From NCBI GenBank assembly GCA_963772675.1, contig CAVYYF010000005.1:620001-684000 (forward strand): DNA of 64,000 bases, in the 5' to 3' direction. Positions 37,500 through 46,448 of the stretch are shown here, piece after piece (position 1 is the stretch's first letter; every line of letters begins with the position of its first letter). The stretch comes from JAKAGZ01 sp963772675 (GTDB taxonomy: Bacteria > Bacteroidota > Ignavibacteria > Ignavibacteriales > Ignavibacteriaceae). The notes beneath the pieces are model-generated. The model did not search any database, had not been told where the DNA came from, and saw only the letters and a list, made by a program, of their open reading frames with translations. The translations under genes and the position numbers were made by a program.

Positions 37500-39245
37500 A
37501 TGGTAAACAAAATGAAATGGGGACAAATAGTTCTGGCTTTATCATTATTTTTCACTTTTTTAGGACCAAACAATCTTGCACAAAGCAAGGCTGATAAAAT
37601 TGATCAGGTTCTCAGAAAATATGCTGAATATAAAGCATTTAACGGTGCGGCACTTGTAGCAGAACACGGGAAAGTGATATTCAAAAAAGGATATGGTTAT
37701 GCAAATTTTGAATGGAATATCTCAAATACACCTGACACTAAATTCAGGCTCGGTTCAATAACAAAACAGTTTACCTCCATGCTCATTATGCAGCTTGTCC
37801 AGGAAGGTAAAATACAACTTGATGAAAAAGTATCTGAAGTACTACCTGACTACCCCAAAAAACTGGGAGAAAAGATTACGATTCACAACCTGCTGACGCA
37901 TACTTCCGGAATTCCGAATTATACTGACTTCCCCAGTTACCCAACAGATGTAATGAAGAACACTTTTTCTCCATTGGAATTAGTAAAGCTTTTTGAAAAT
38001 AAACCGCTTGAATTTGAACCTGGAAGCAAATTCAGCTATAGTAATTCGGGTTATATTTTGCTTGGTTATATAATTGAAAAGGTGACTGGCAAACCTTATG
38101 AAGAAGTCTTAAAGGAAAAAATATTTAATCCTCTCGGAATGAGAAATTCAGGATACGATCATAATCTTGAAATAATTCCCCAAAGGGCATATGGTTATAA
38201 CCGTTTTGCATTAGAAGTACAAAACGCAAACTATATTGATATGACTGTTCCTTTTTCAGCGGGTGCACTTTATTCCACGGTTGAAGATCTTTATAAATGG
38301 GATCAGGCGCTTTACACCGATAAAATCCTATCAAATGAAAATGTTCGAAAATTGTTTGGTAAATATATTCCCGCATTTGGCGGGATGGATTACGGTTACG
38401 GTTGGGCTGTGACTAAAATATCAGACGGGCACGGCGATAGTGTAAACGTAGTTGCGCACGGCGGGGCAGTTAATGGATTTAATTCATTAATTGAGCGCTT
38501 CACTGATGACAAAAACCTGATTGTTTTACTAAACAATACTGGTGCTACGAATCTGCAGGATATTGCAAAACATATTGAGAAAATATTGTACAATGAAAAG
38601 TATGAAATGCCCGAAGAACCGACCGTAATAAAATTCGCAAAAAGGATTTCTGAAAACGGTGTAGATAGTGCAATAAAATATTTTGAGAAACTTTCACCGG
38701 AAGAATCACAAAAGTTGAGTGAGAGAGATTTTAATAATATCGGTTATTCTCTTCTGAATACCGGGAAGACGAAAAATGCTATAAAAATATTTAAGCTTAA
38801 TATAGATAAATATAATTCTGCTAATTCATATGACAGCTACGCGGAAGCCCTGATGAAAGATGGGCAGACAGAGGCTGCCATTAAAAATTATAAAAAATCT
38901 TTGGAAATGAATCCCGGTAATACCAACGCTGTGGAAATGTTGAAGAGAATGGGTGTCGATTATAAATCGGAGACAGTTAATGTGGACTCTGAAATTTATA
39001 AAACTTTAAACGGCGAGTACCAGCTTGCACCAACTTTTAGCATTACTGTGACTACAGAAAACAACAAGATTTTTGCCCAGGCAACGGGACAACAAAAATT
39101 TGAAATTTTTCCCACTTCAGAATATGAATATTACCTAAAAGTGGTAAATGCACAAATTAGTTTCGTAAAGGATGACTCAGGTAAAATAACAGAATTGATT
39201 CTTCATCAAAACGGGAAGGATTTACAGGGGAAGAAAATAAAGTGA
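37500..39245 (+). CDS. Beta-lactamase-fold serine hydrolase with TPR and C-terminal domain
   Basis: 581 residues from the ATG at 37500. A signal sequence (about 8-28) indicates export. The class C / penicillin-binding protein-like domain has S86-I-T-K89 (catalytic SxxK), Y180-S-N182 (YxN) and the HGG motif AHGGAVNG. It is followed by a TPR-like region (about 410-470, SYDSYAEALMKDGQTEAAIKNYKK) and a C-terminal beta domain like those in D-aminopeptidase-type serine hydrolases. It may cleave D-amino acid peptides or esters, but the substrate cannot be predicted. The neighbour upstream, on the other strand, is an exported M61 protease, suggesting a shared function in peptide use. Confidence 0.92.
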   Translation: MVNKMKWGQIVLALSLFFTFLGPNNLAQSKADKIDQVLRKYAEYKAFNGAALVAEHGKVIFKKGYGYANFEWNISNTPDTKFRLGSITKQFTSMLIMQLVQEGKIQLDEKVSEVLPDYPKKLGEKITIHNLLTHTSGIPNYTDFPSYPTDVMKNTFSPLELVKLFENKPLEFEPGSKFSYSNSGYILLGYIIEKVTGKPYEEVLKEKIFNPLGMRNSGYDHNLEIIPQRAYGYNRFALEVQNANYIDMTVPFSAGALYSTVEDLYKWDQALYTDKILSNENVRKLFGKYIPAFGGMDYGYGWAVTKISDGHGDSVNVVAHGGAVNGFNSLIERFTDDKNLIVLLNNTGATNLQDIAKHIEKILYNEKYEMPEEPTVIKFAKRISENGVDSAIKYFEKLSPEESQKLSERDFNNIGYSLLNTGKTKNAIKIFKLNIDKYNSANSYDSYAEALMKDGQTEAAIKNYKKSLEMNPGNTNAVEMLKRMGVDYKSETVNVDSEIYKTLNGEYQLAPTFSITVTTENNKIFAQATGQQKFEIFPTSEYEYYLKVVNAQISFVKDDSGKITELILHQNGKDLQGKKIK

Positions 39246-39256
39246 GTAATTAATAA

Positions 39257-39264
39257 TATCTTTG
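39257..39264 (+). promoter_or_regulatory. Bacteroidota-type -7 box upstream of ispH
   Basis: TATCTTTG matches TAnnTTTG and is 30 bases before the ispH ATG. No clear -33 box. Confidence 0.35.
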
Positions 39265-39293
39265 GGAAATAATTTAATAAGTTTTAGGCCCGG

Positions 39294-40505
39294 ATGAAGA
39301 AATTCGATATTCCACAATTCTATAAGAGTCCGATAATATCAAAGATTAAGCAGGCAAGGACGGAAAATGATCCTCGTAAGAAAGATTATTCCCCGACATT
39401 GCTGGATTTCGGTCCTGTGTGCTTTTATGTAGCACGTCATTTCGGATTTTGTTATGGTGTTGAAAATGCGATTGAAATCTCGTACAAAACTGTCGAAGAA
39501 AATCCGGATAAAAGAATTTTCCTTTTAAGCGAAATGATTCACAATCCGGGTGTGAATGATGATCTGAAAAGCAGGGGGGTGAAATTTATTATGGATACTT
39601 CCGGCAACCAGCTAATTGATTGGAGTGAATTGAATTCAAACGACATTGTAATAATTCCTGCTTTCGGCACCACTCTAGAAATTCAGGAAAAACTCGATGC
39701 TATTGGATTAGATGCTTATAAATACAATACAACCTGCCCGTTTGTAGAAAAAGTCTGGAACCGATCCTCACAGCTTGGCAAACAGGATTATACAATTATA
39801 ATTCACGGCAAACATTATCACGAAGAAACGCGTGCTACATTTTCACACAGCGTTGTAAATTCAGCATCTGTGATAGTCCGGGATATCGAAGAGACAAAAT
39901 TTCTTGCTAAGGTTATTCTCGGTGAAAAATCCGAAGAAGAGTTTTATGAACTTTTTAAAGGAAAATACTCTAATGGTTTTGATGTAAAAAGAAATTTACT
40001 AAAGATAGGCGTTGTAAACCAGACGACAATGCTTGCAACTGAAACTCAGATGATAGCCGATTATTTAAAAGATACGATGATAAAAAAGTTTGGTGTGGCT
40101 GATCTGAAAAATCATTTTGCTGATACACGAGATACATTATGCTATGCTACTAATGACAACCAGGATGCCACGTATGGTTTGCTTGAGAAGAAGGCAGATT
40201 TTGCAGTTGTAGTAGGAGGGTATAATAGTTCTAACACAAGCCATATAGTAGAACTCTGTGAAGAAAAAATAAAAACTTATTTCATCTCTTCAGCAGATAA
40301 AATTATCTCAAAAAATCTTATCAGCCATTTTGACATTCATAAAAAAGAAGTAATTACTACGGATAATTTCATACCTGATAAAAAACCTATAGACATACTT
40401 CTAACGAGCGGAGCTTCATGCCCCGATGCTGTAGTTGACCAGGTTTTACAAAAGGTATTATCACTTTTTGAAAATGTGAGGAATTTGGAAGAGGTGATCA
40501 CTTAA
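39294..40505 (+). CDS. ispH: 4-hydroxy-3-methylbut-2-enyl diphosphate reductase, long form
   Basis: Last enzyme of the MEP isoprenoid pathway, making IPP and DMAPP with a [4Fe-4S] cluster. The three cluster cysteines are visible: C53 in GFCYGVENA, one in NTTCPFVEK and one in SGASCPDAV. At 403 residues it is the long form typical of plants, cyanobacteria and part of the FCB group, not the about 310-residue E. coli form. The extra N-terminal about 45 residues and the insertion with EEEFYELFKGKYSNGFD agree. It is a single gene followed by a bidirectional terminator. Confidence 0.95.
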   Translation: MKKFDIPQFYKSPIISKIKQARTENDPRKKDYSPTLLDFGPVCFYVARHFGFCYGVENAIEISYKTVEENPDKRIFLLSEMIHNPGVNDDLKSRGVKFIMDTSGNQLIDWSELNSNDIVIIPAFGTTLEIQEKLDAIGLDAYKYNTTCPFVEKVWNRSSQLGKQDYTIIIHGKHYHEETRATFSHSVVNSASVIVRDIEETKFLAKVILGEKSEEEFYELFKGKYSNGFDVKRNLLKIGVVNQTTMLATETQMIADYLKDTMIKKFGVADLKNHFADTRDTLCYATNDNQDATYGLLEKKADFAVVVGGYNSSNTSHIVELCEEKIKTYFISSADKIISKNLISHFDIHKKEVITTDNFIPDKKPIDILLTSGASCPDAVVDQVLQKVLSLFENVRNLEEVIT

Positions 40506-40511
40506 ACGCTT

Positions 40512-40560
40512 ACTCATAATCTTACTCTAATAAAAAGAGTAAGATTATGAGTGAAAAAAT
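40512..40560. terminator. Bidirectional terminator between ispH and DsbD-like gene
   Basis: Perfect 17-bp arms (40512-40528 and 40536-40552) with a 7-nt loop, lying between two convergent genes. It is the strongest hairpin noted in the window. A T-run on the plus side is weak, but A-richness on the right side gives T-rich sequence on the minus strand. Confidence 0.75.
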
Positions 40561-41051
40561 CACTTCAGCTTTATTTCAAGTGAAAAAGGCTTGCTTATCG
40601 GGAAAAGACAAGTTTGGTCATTACAAGGTTGGTATTGAAGCGTTCCTTCAACAGTAAGCTTTCCCCCCTTGTAAGTTTTACCAACGAATAATTTTGTCCT
40701 AATAGTTGCCTGCATTTCGTAAACTGCAACATCATTATTTGAAAAAGATAATTTTACCATTTCAGCTGGTGGATATTTTACACTCTGCACAGCATAATCT
40801 CTTGACTGATCAAATTTAACAACTGTCGGCGCAAGCGATTCATCTAGTGGTTCATTTGCATTTATGTGCCAGGTATCTTTTATGCTCAAGATAATATTTA
40901 AAGTTACTTCTTTACCCTCCTTCGTTTTATCTATAGCCGATTTCGAAGAAATATCAACTACATTTTCCGGCTTAATGTTTTGGGCAAAGATAACCGAGCT
41001 ATAAAAAAGGAATATCGTAATGATGAATATAAAAGTTTTTACTGTTTTCAT
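40560..41051 (-). CDS. DsbD-alpha-like secreted protein
   Basis: 163 residues with a signal peptide (VKTFIFIITIFLFYSSVIFAQ). The rest matches the N-terminal periplasmic domain of DsbD (DsbD-alpha): VTLNIILSIKDTWHINAN, FDQSRDYAVQSVKYP and the two-cysteine segment YQPCNDQTCLFP. In DsbD this domain passes electrons to periplasmic thiol proteins. Here the domain stands alone without the membrane and gamma domains. It lies 32 nt after the TPR-thioredoxin gene in the same operon, so an electron-transfer or thiol-exchange partnership is likely. Confidence 0.85.
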   Translation of the reverse strand: MKTVKTFIFIITIFLFYSSVIFAQNIKPENVVDISSKSAIDKTKEGKEVTLNIILSIKDTWHINANEPLDESLAPTVVKFDQSRDYAVQSVKYPPAEMVKLSFSNNDVAVYEMQATIRTKLFVGKTYKGGKLTVEGTLQYQPCNDQTCLFPISKPFSLEIKLK

Positions 41052-41083
41052 TCTACTAAAAATTTTCTGTAAGCAATTAAAAA

Positions 41084-43078
41084 TTATTTTGAACCCATTT
41101 CATAGGCAACGTTTGTATAGAATGTCTGTGATATTTTTTTTGTCAAGTTATTCTGTACCCAGATAACCACCGCAAGGTTATGCGGATTAAGTTTCTCAGG
41201 TCTTGCTCTCCAGTCCGCCTTTCCTCCTCGCCAGGAATGGTTTGGGTCTTTAGCCGGATCATCTAAATAAGTTTTAATAGTGTTTTCAACGCTTGCAAGG
41301 TCAATTATTTTTTGAACTGAAACAGTTTTACCATCAAGTGTTAAAGGTGAACCCTCAGGTCCGTCTACTAAATTTCGAACAACGAATCCCTGCTTGCTTA
41401 TCCCGTTACCCCCTGTGTAATCAACAGATCTTTCTGCGAGTGCAATATGAAGAGACTGCCCTGATAATTTTTCAACAGGGGTAATTTTTACTTTCACATT
41501 TACTTTGTTGTTTTCAACCTTAGCAGTACCATTAATTTTCACCGCGGGTTTTTCAGCAAGCTGTTGCTTAATAATATAATTATAGACTTTAAATTTGTTT
41601 GCCATAAGGTAATCCGGGCCACCGCCAATTAGCTGGTTACCACCATCAAAAAATACTGTTGGAGTCCCGAAATTGCCTCCGTAATATTTATATCTTTCGA
41701 ATGTTTGAGGATTTGTCAACGGATCAGGTCCGGGTATATGGACGTGATATTCGAGTACTGCAAAAACATTTTTCGGATAATATTCTGAAAGCCTATCGAA
41801 AGCCATATCCGCACCTACACACGGTGGACATTCAGCTCCGGTGAAAAGTTCGGCAAGAACTACTCTTCCTGTAGGATCTTTACCTTTAAATTCACCGGGT
41901 TCAAATTTCAGCATCTTTTCTTTCTCTCCATTTATCCTGGACTGTAAAGTCTTCGCGTCGATATTATTTATTGCCATAAAATTATCAACTTCGGTTTTTA
42001 TTTTCGGATTTTCATAAGCAATCAGGCCCTGAATATATGAATCGAATGCTTTTTCTTTATCACTGCTTTTTTCATAGGCTTTGCCCAGTGTAAACCAGAA
42101 GTCACCATCATAAGGGCTTGCGATATCCTTTACTGAATTTAATTCCTCGATCGCTCTTTTATTTTGATTCATAGCCAAATATACGATTGCAAGATTACTT
42201 TTCAGTGCTAACATATTTTCTAATGAAGTGTTTTTACCAGCGGATTTAACTGCATCGATTGCTGTTTTTTCAGACTTCTTTAAATCTATCCCCATCTTTG
42301 CCGTAAAGGCAGCTACATTTGATTTAATTAATAGATTATCTTCTCCTTTGTTGGCTTTTAAGAAATCATCAACCGTATTATTGACAATTTCGGTTTTCAA
42401 TTCGTTTTGTTCTTTCTCAGTTGTCTTTGATTTCTTCAACCATTCATTAAATTTTTCTTCTGCCTGACCGGGATCTCCATACAATATTGCTTTTGCAGAA
42501 TGAATCAGGGCATCTTTCATGTGTCCGCTTGCTTCTTCATAAAGCGACAGGTAATAAAGATATGAAGGATCATTTTCATTCCCTTTTATTGCTTCCTGTT
42601 CCAGAACCCTAGCTGAGTCCGCATACCCTAAATTATAAAGCACTAATGCCTGTGTATCCAAAATCATATTTAGCATTCGAGGGTTGCTATTTCTTGCCAT
42701 GTCAACTGCTTTTTGTGCGTAGTCAGCTGCAGTTTTAAGCCCGACTTTATTTTGTGCGAGAGTATATGCAATAGTATTGTATGCATTCATTCTGGCTGGT
42801 TCAGGATAAAAGTTTACAAACTTTTCACTGTATTTTATAGCATTAGCTTCATCTTTCTTATTTGCAAAAAGGTTGACAAGATAATAATAGGCTCTCGGTA
42901 AATAGTTGCTGTGTGGAAATTGAGTGGTAAAACTCTCAAGAGCTTCAATCTGTTTGTCTGGATTGGTTATTGAAGAGATCTTTTTAAATGCCTCCTGGTC
43001 TCCATTTTGTGCGTTAATTTTAGCAACTATTAAGAGTGAGAATAAAGCTATCAGTAAAAGATTAATTCTTGAGTTCAT
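41084..43078 (-). CDS. Secreted TPR protein with thioredoxin-like CPPC domain
   Basis: 664 residues. A signal peptide (1-23) precedes about ten TPR-like helical repeats (about 30-390). Then comes a thioredoxin-like region at about 405-510 with the CxxC motif at C417-P-P-C420 (ELFTGAECPPCVGAD) and a cis-Pro-like TPTVFFDGG. A C-terminal beta domain (about 515-660) resembles that of Omp28-type proteins. It probably works in the periplasm as a thiol oxidoreductase or scaffold. The neighbouring DsbD-alpha-like gene supports a redox role. The exact substrate is unknown. Confidence 0.82.
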   Translation of the reverse strand: MNSRINLLLIALFSLLIVAKINAQNGDQEAFKKISSITNPDKQIEALESFTTQFPHSNYLPRAYYYLVNLFANKKDEANAIKYSEKFVNFYPEPARMNAYNTIAYTLAQNKVGLKTAADYAQKAVDMARNSNPRMLNMILDTQALVLYNLGYADSARVLEQEAIKGNENDPSYLYYLSLYEEASGHMKDALIHSAKAILYGDPGQAEEKFNEWLKKSKTTEKEQNELKTEIVNNTVDDFLKANKGEDNLLIKSNVAAFTAKMGIDLKKSEKTAIDAVKSAGKNTSLENMLALKSNLAIVYLAMNQNKRAIEELNSVKDIASPYDGDFWFTLGKAYEKSSDKEKAFDSYIQGLIAYENPKIKTEVDNFMAINNIDAKTLQSRINGEKEKMLKFEPGEFKGKDPTGRVVLAELFTGAECPPCVGADMAFDRLSEYYPKNVFAVLEYHVHIPGPDPLTNPQTFERYKYYGGNFGTPTVFFDGGNQLIGGGPDYLMANKFKVYNYIIKQQLAEKPAVKINGTAKVENNKVNVKVKITPVEKLSGQSLHIALAERSVDYTGGNGISKQGFVVRNLVDGPEGSPLTLDGKTVSVQKIIDLASVENTIKTYLDDPAKDPNHSWRGGKADWRARPEKLNPHNLAVVIWVQNNLTKKISQTFYTNVAYEMGSK

Positions 43079-43158
43079 TTTGCCACCTGCGATTAATGAT
43101 CATGATTTACTAAACTATAATAATCTAAATAAAAATAAAAATTAAAAAGGATGAATGG

Positions 43159-44118
43159 CTAAGATTCTCCCGTTTTTATGTCTACAATATTCTTTGATTC
43201 TTCAATTTCACTCAGAAGTTTTTTGAAAAGATCTTCAACTGTAAGTATTTCTTTTATGATTCCTGAACTTTGCCCGGCTTCCATTTCCCCTTCAATTTCA
43301 TCGCCTTCAAAAATTCCGAGTCGTTCTCGTTTTTTCCCGAGGAGTTCTCTTAATTGTTCTTCACTCCAGCCTTCTTCTTCAGCCCTAACTGATTTTAATG
43401 CAAAATCGTTTTTCATCATTCGCACAAGGCCGATTTTTTTAAAGGCAAGTACCGTATCTCCGTCATTTGTTTCCACCACTTTCTTTTTGTAATTCGGATG
43501 TGCCGAAGATTCAACTGTTGCAGCGAATCTTGTTCCGAGTTGAACTCCTTCAGCGCCGAGAGAAAGTGCAGCAAGAATTCCTCTTCCATCTGCAATTCCT
43601 CCGGTCGCAATTACCGGAATTTTTAATGAATCAACCAACTGCGGAATTAAGCATAAAGTAGTAGTCTCATCAATTCCGTTATGTCCTCCTGCTTCTACGC
43701 CCTCACCGACAACAGCATTACATCCGGCACCTTCTGCTTTAAGTCCGAATTTTACAGAAGGGACAACATGTACCACTGTGATATTATTCTTCTTAAATTG
43801 TTCAATAAATTTTGAGGGATTTCCGGCGGATGAAAAAACAATTTTCACATTCTCTTCAATCATTACATTAACGAGTTCTTCGGAATCCCAGCGAAGCAGG
43901 GGAATATTTACTCCGAAAGGCTTGCTGGTAGCTTTTTTACATTTTTGAATGTGCTCTCTCAATAAATCAGGCTTCATTGAACCGGAGCCAATCAGCCCTA
44001 ATCCACCGCAATTTGATACCGCGGATGCCAGTTTCCATCCTGAAGCCCACACCATTCCAGCCTGAATTATAGGGTATTGTATATTAAATAATCTCGTGAT
44101 TTTTGTATCAAATTTCAT
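43159..44118 (-). CDS. Nitronate monooxygenase / FabK-like flavoprotein
   Basis: 319 residues of a FMN-binding TIM barrel of the 2-nitropropane dioxygenase family. Signatures: YPIIQAGMVWASGWKLASAVSNCGGLGLIGSG at the start, EGVEAGGHNGIDETTTLCLIPQLVD with the FMN-phosphate region, and VIATGGIADGRGILAALSLGAEGVQLGTRFAATVES. It could be a nitronate monooxygenase or an enoyl-ACP reductase II (FabK). No fatty-acid synthesis genes lie nearby, so nitronate detoxification is slightly preferred. Single gene. Confidence 0.88.
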   Translation of the reverse strand: MKFDTKITRLFNIQYPIIQAGMVWASGWKLASAVSNCGGLGLIGSGSMKPDLLREHIQKCKKATSKPFGVNIPLLRWDSEELVNVMIEENVKIVFSSAGNPSKFIEQFKKNNITVVHVVPSVKFGLKAEGAGCNAVVGEGVEAGGHNGIDETTTLCLIPQLVDSLKIPVIATGGIADGRGILAALSLGAEGVQLGTRFAATVESSAHPNYKKKVVETNDGDTVLAFKKIGLVRMMKNDFALKSVRAEEEGWSEEQLRELLGKKRERLGIFEGDEIEGEMEAGQSSGIIKEILTVEDLFKKLLSEIEESKNIVDIKTGES

Positions 44119-44201
44119 AGCCTGTTTATTAATTTTATTTCGAGCATCAATATAGATACTTCCGCTAAAAGATTTTGGGTGTTATTTGCTTATGCCTATA
44201 A

Positions 44202-44233
44202 TTTGTTATTCGGAATGAGTTTAAGTATTTTTG
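44202..44233 (+). promoter_or_regulatory. Full Bacteroidota-type promoter (TTTG-N20-TATTTTTG)
   Basis: TTTG (44202-44205) and TATTTTTG (44226-44233) are 20 bases apart, the best match in the window to the TTTG-N19-21-TAnnTTTG pattern. It lies 34 bases before the nucleotidyltransferase start and may drive that gene, metK and ahcY together. Confidence 0.5.
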
Positions 44234-44267
44234 TAGCTTAGTAAAGGATAATAACAACTAAAAATTT

Positions 44268-45245
44268 ATGCGAGCAATAATCCCGGTTGCTGGTTTAGGC
44301 AGCAGGTTAAAACCACATACATATTCCACTCCAAAAGTTCTTTTGAATGTAGGGGGAAAGCCTATTCTCGGTCACATACTGGATAAATTATCGAAAGAAG
44401 GAATTAAAAAAGCTACTTTCGTAATAGGTCATCTCGGTGATATGATAAAAGATTATGTGGGGAAAAATTATCCCTCCTTTAAAGCTGATTTTGTTGAACA
44501 AGAAGAAATGCTGGGGTTGGGTCATGCAATTTATACTGCACTTCCAACTATTGATGATAAGGAGATATTTATAATTCTTGGCGACACCATTTTTGATGTA
44601 AATCTTAAAGGTGTTTTTAAGAAAAAGAAATCGGCACTTGGTGTGAAAGAAGTTGATGATCCCCGTAGATTTGGAATAGCCGTTACCGAAAATGGTGTCA
44701 TTAAAAAGGTAATTGAAAAACCACAGAAGCCTGTCAGTAAACTTGCACTGGTTGGTTTGTATTATTTTTCTGATTCGGAAAGTCTTTCAAAAAATTTAAA
44801 TTTATTGGTAGAGAAAAATATCAGGACTAAAAATGAATACCAGTTAACCGATGCTATTCAATTAATGATTGAGGCCGGGGAGGTATTCACTACATTCCCT
44901 GTAGAAGGTTGGTACGATTGCGGAAAACCTGAGACACTTCTTTCAACCAACCAATACCTTTTGAAAAAAGACGGCAAGTATAAGAAATACAAAAATGTTG
45001 TGATAAATCCTCCTGTTTTTATTGCTCGTGATGCTAAAATAATAAATTCAGTAATCGGCCCAAATACGACGATTGATGCAGGGTCGGTTATAGATAGCTC
45101 TATAATTAAGAATTCAATTGTGGGATCGAATGCAATAGTAAATAACACTTTGCTTGATAATTCAATAGTTGGGAATAATTCGGTTGTAAAGGGTTCATAT
45201 AAAAGATTAAACTCCGGCGATTCATCCGAAATAGAATTTTATTAA
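44268..45245 (+). CDS. Sugar-phosphate nucleotidyltransferase with left-handed beta-helix
   Basis: 325 residues. The N-terminal Rossmann-like domain has the NTP-binding signature GLGSRLKPHTYSTPKVLLNVGGKP, the metal-binding Asp in FIILGDTIFD, and EKPQKP. The C-terminal region (about 245-320) contains hexapeptide repeats (IGPNTTIDAGSVIDSS), as in GlmU- and RmlA-related proteins. It probably activates a sugar phosphate (UDP- or dTDP-sugar) for envelope polysaccharide. The sugar is not predictable. It is followed after 33 nt by metK, with an own promoter upstream. Confidence 0.92.
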   Translation: MRAIIPVAGLGSRLKPHTYSTPKVLLNVGGKPILGHILDKLSKEGIKKATFVIGHLGDMIKDYVGKNYPSFKADFVEQEEMLGLGHAIYTALPTIDDKEIFIILGDTIFDVNLKGVFKKKKSALGVKEVDDPRRFGIAVTENGVIKKVIEKPQKPVSKLALVGLYYFSDSESLSKNLNLLVEKNIRTKNEYQLTDAIQLMIEAGEVFTTFPVEGWYDCGKPETLLSTNQYLLKKDGKYKKYKNVVINPPVFIARDAKIINSVIGPNTTIDAGSVIDSSIIKNSIVGSNAIVNNTLLDNSIVGNNSVVKGSYKRLNSGDSSEIEFY

Positions 45246-45278
45246 TCATTAATTCAGAAAATAAAGTAGAGAAAATTT

Positions 45279-46448
45279 ATGTCATATTTTTTTACATCGG
45301 AATCAGTTTCCGAAGGACACCCGGATAAAGTTTGCGATGCAATATCCGATGGAATTCTTGATGCAATTTATAAAAAAGATCCAAGAGCAAGAGTAGCTTG
45401 TGAAACATTTGTAACAACTGGTTTGGTTCTTGTAGGTGGTGAAGTAACTACGAGCGCTTATATCGATGTTCAGGAAATTGTTAGAGACACTGTTAAAAAA
45501 ATAGGATACACTAAAGCAGAATATAAATTTGATTCCGAATCGTGTTCTGTCATAAACGCAATACATTCTCAGTCTCCTGATATTGCAATGGGTGTTGATA
45601 CAGGTGGGGCTGGCGATCAGGGAATTATGTTTGGATATGCGTGCGATCAAACTCCCGAACTAATGCCAATGCCGATTATGTATGCTCACAAACTTGTTAA
45701 AAGACTTACCGATATCCGGAAAAAAAATCTGAAGCTTATGCCTTATTTGAGACCTGATGCAAAATCACAGGTGACAATTGAATATAGTGATAATCATAAA
45801 CCGTTGAGAGTTGATGCAGTTGTTGTTTCAACACAGCACGATGATAAGGTTAGTCAAAGTAAAATTAAAGCAGATGTTATTAAAAACGTAATAAAGAGAG
45901 TTATACCTGAAAAATACATTGATAAAAAGACTAAATATTTTGTAAATCCTACGGGAAGATTTGAGATTGGTGGCCCACACGGTGACAGCGGCCTGACAGG
46001 AAGAAAAATAATAGTTGATACTTACGGTGGGTGGGCTCCACACGGTGGCGGAGCTTTCTCAGGAAAAGATCCTTCTAAGGTGGACAGAAGCGCGACTTAC
46101 GCAGCGCGGTATATTGCAAAGAATGTTGTCGGTGCTAAACTTGCAAAAGAATGTCTCGTGCAGCTTTCTTATGCTATAGGAGTTGCAAAACCGATTTCTG
46201 TTTTTGTGGATACAAAAGGGACAGGTCTAATTCCGGATAAAGAAATTTCTAAAATGATCAGGAAAGAAGTTGATCTTACACCTAAAGGGATAATTCAAAA
46301 ACTGAAACTTAGAAGACCAATTTACCAGGTTACTTCTTCTTACGGTCACTTTGGAAGAAGAGAAAAAGAATTTACCTGGGAAAAACTTGACCTGGTTCCA
46401 AAATTTAAAAAGTACTGCAAAAGTTTAAAAATAATAAAAGGTGTTAGA
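45279..46448 (+). CDS. metK: S-adenosylmethionine synthase (reads on into ahcY)
   Basis: Makes SAM from methionine and ATP. About 384 residues of MetK sequence: SEGHPDKVCDAISD at the start, GAGDQGIMFGYA, GGPHGDSGLTGRKIIVDTYGG, the signature GGGAFSGKDPSKVDRSA and SSYGHFGRREKEFTWE near the end. No stop follows: the frame runs through SLKIIKGVR into an adenosylhomocysteinase, giving 831 residues. A single A fewer in the A5 run 46427-46431 would place TAA TAA right after CKSLK. The open reading is therefore either a natural fusion or an indel error. Other one-base errors in this window favour the second. The feature end marks the last base before the internal ATG. Confidence 0.9.
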
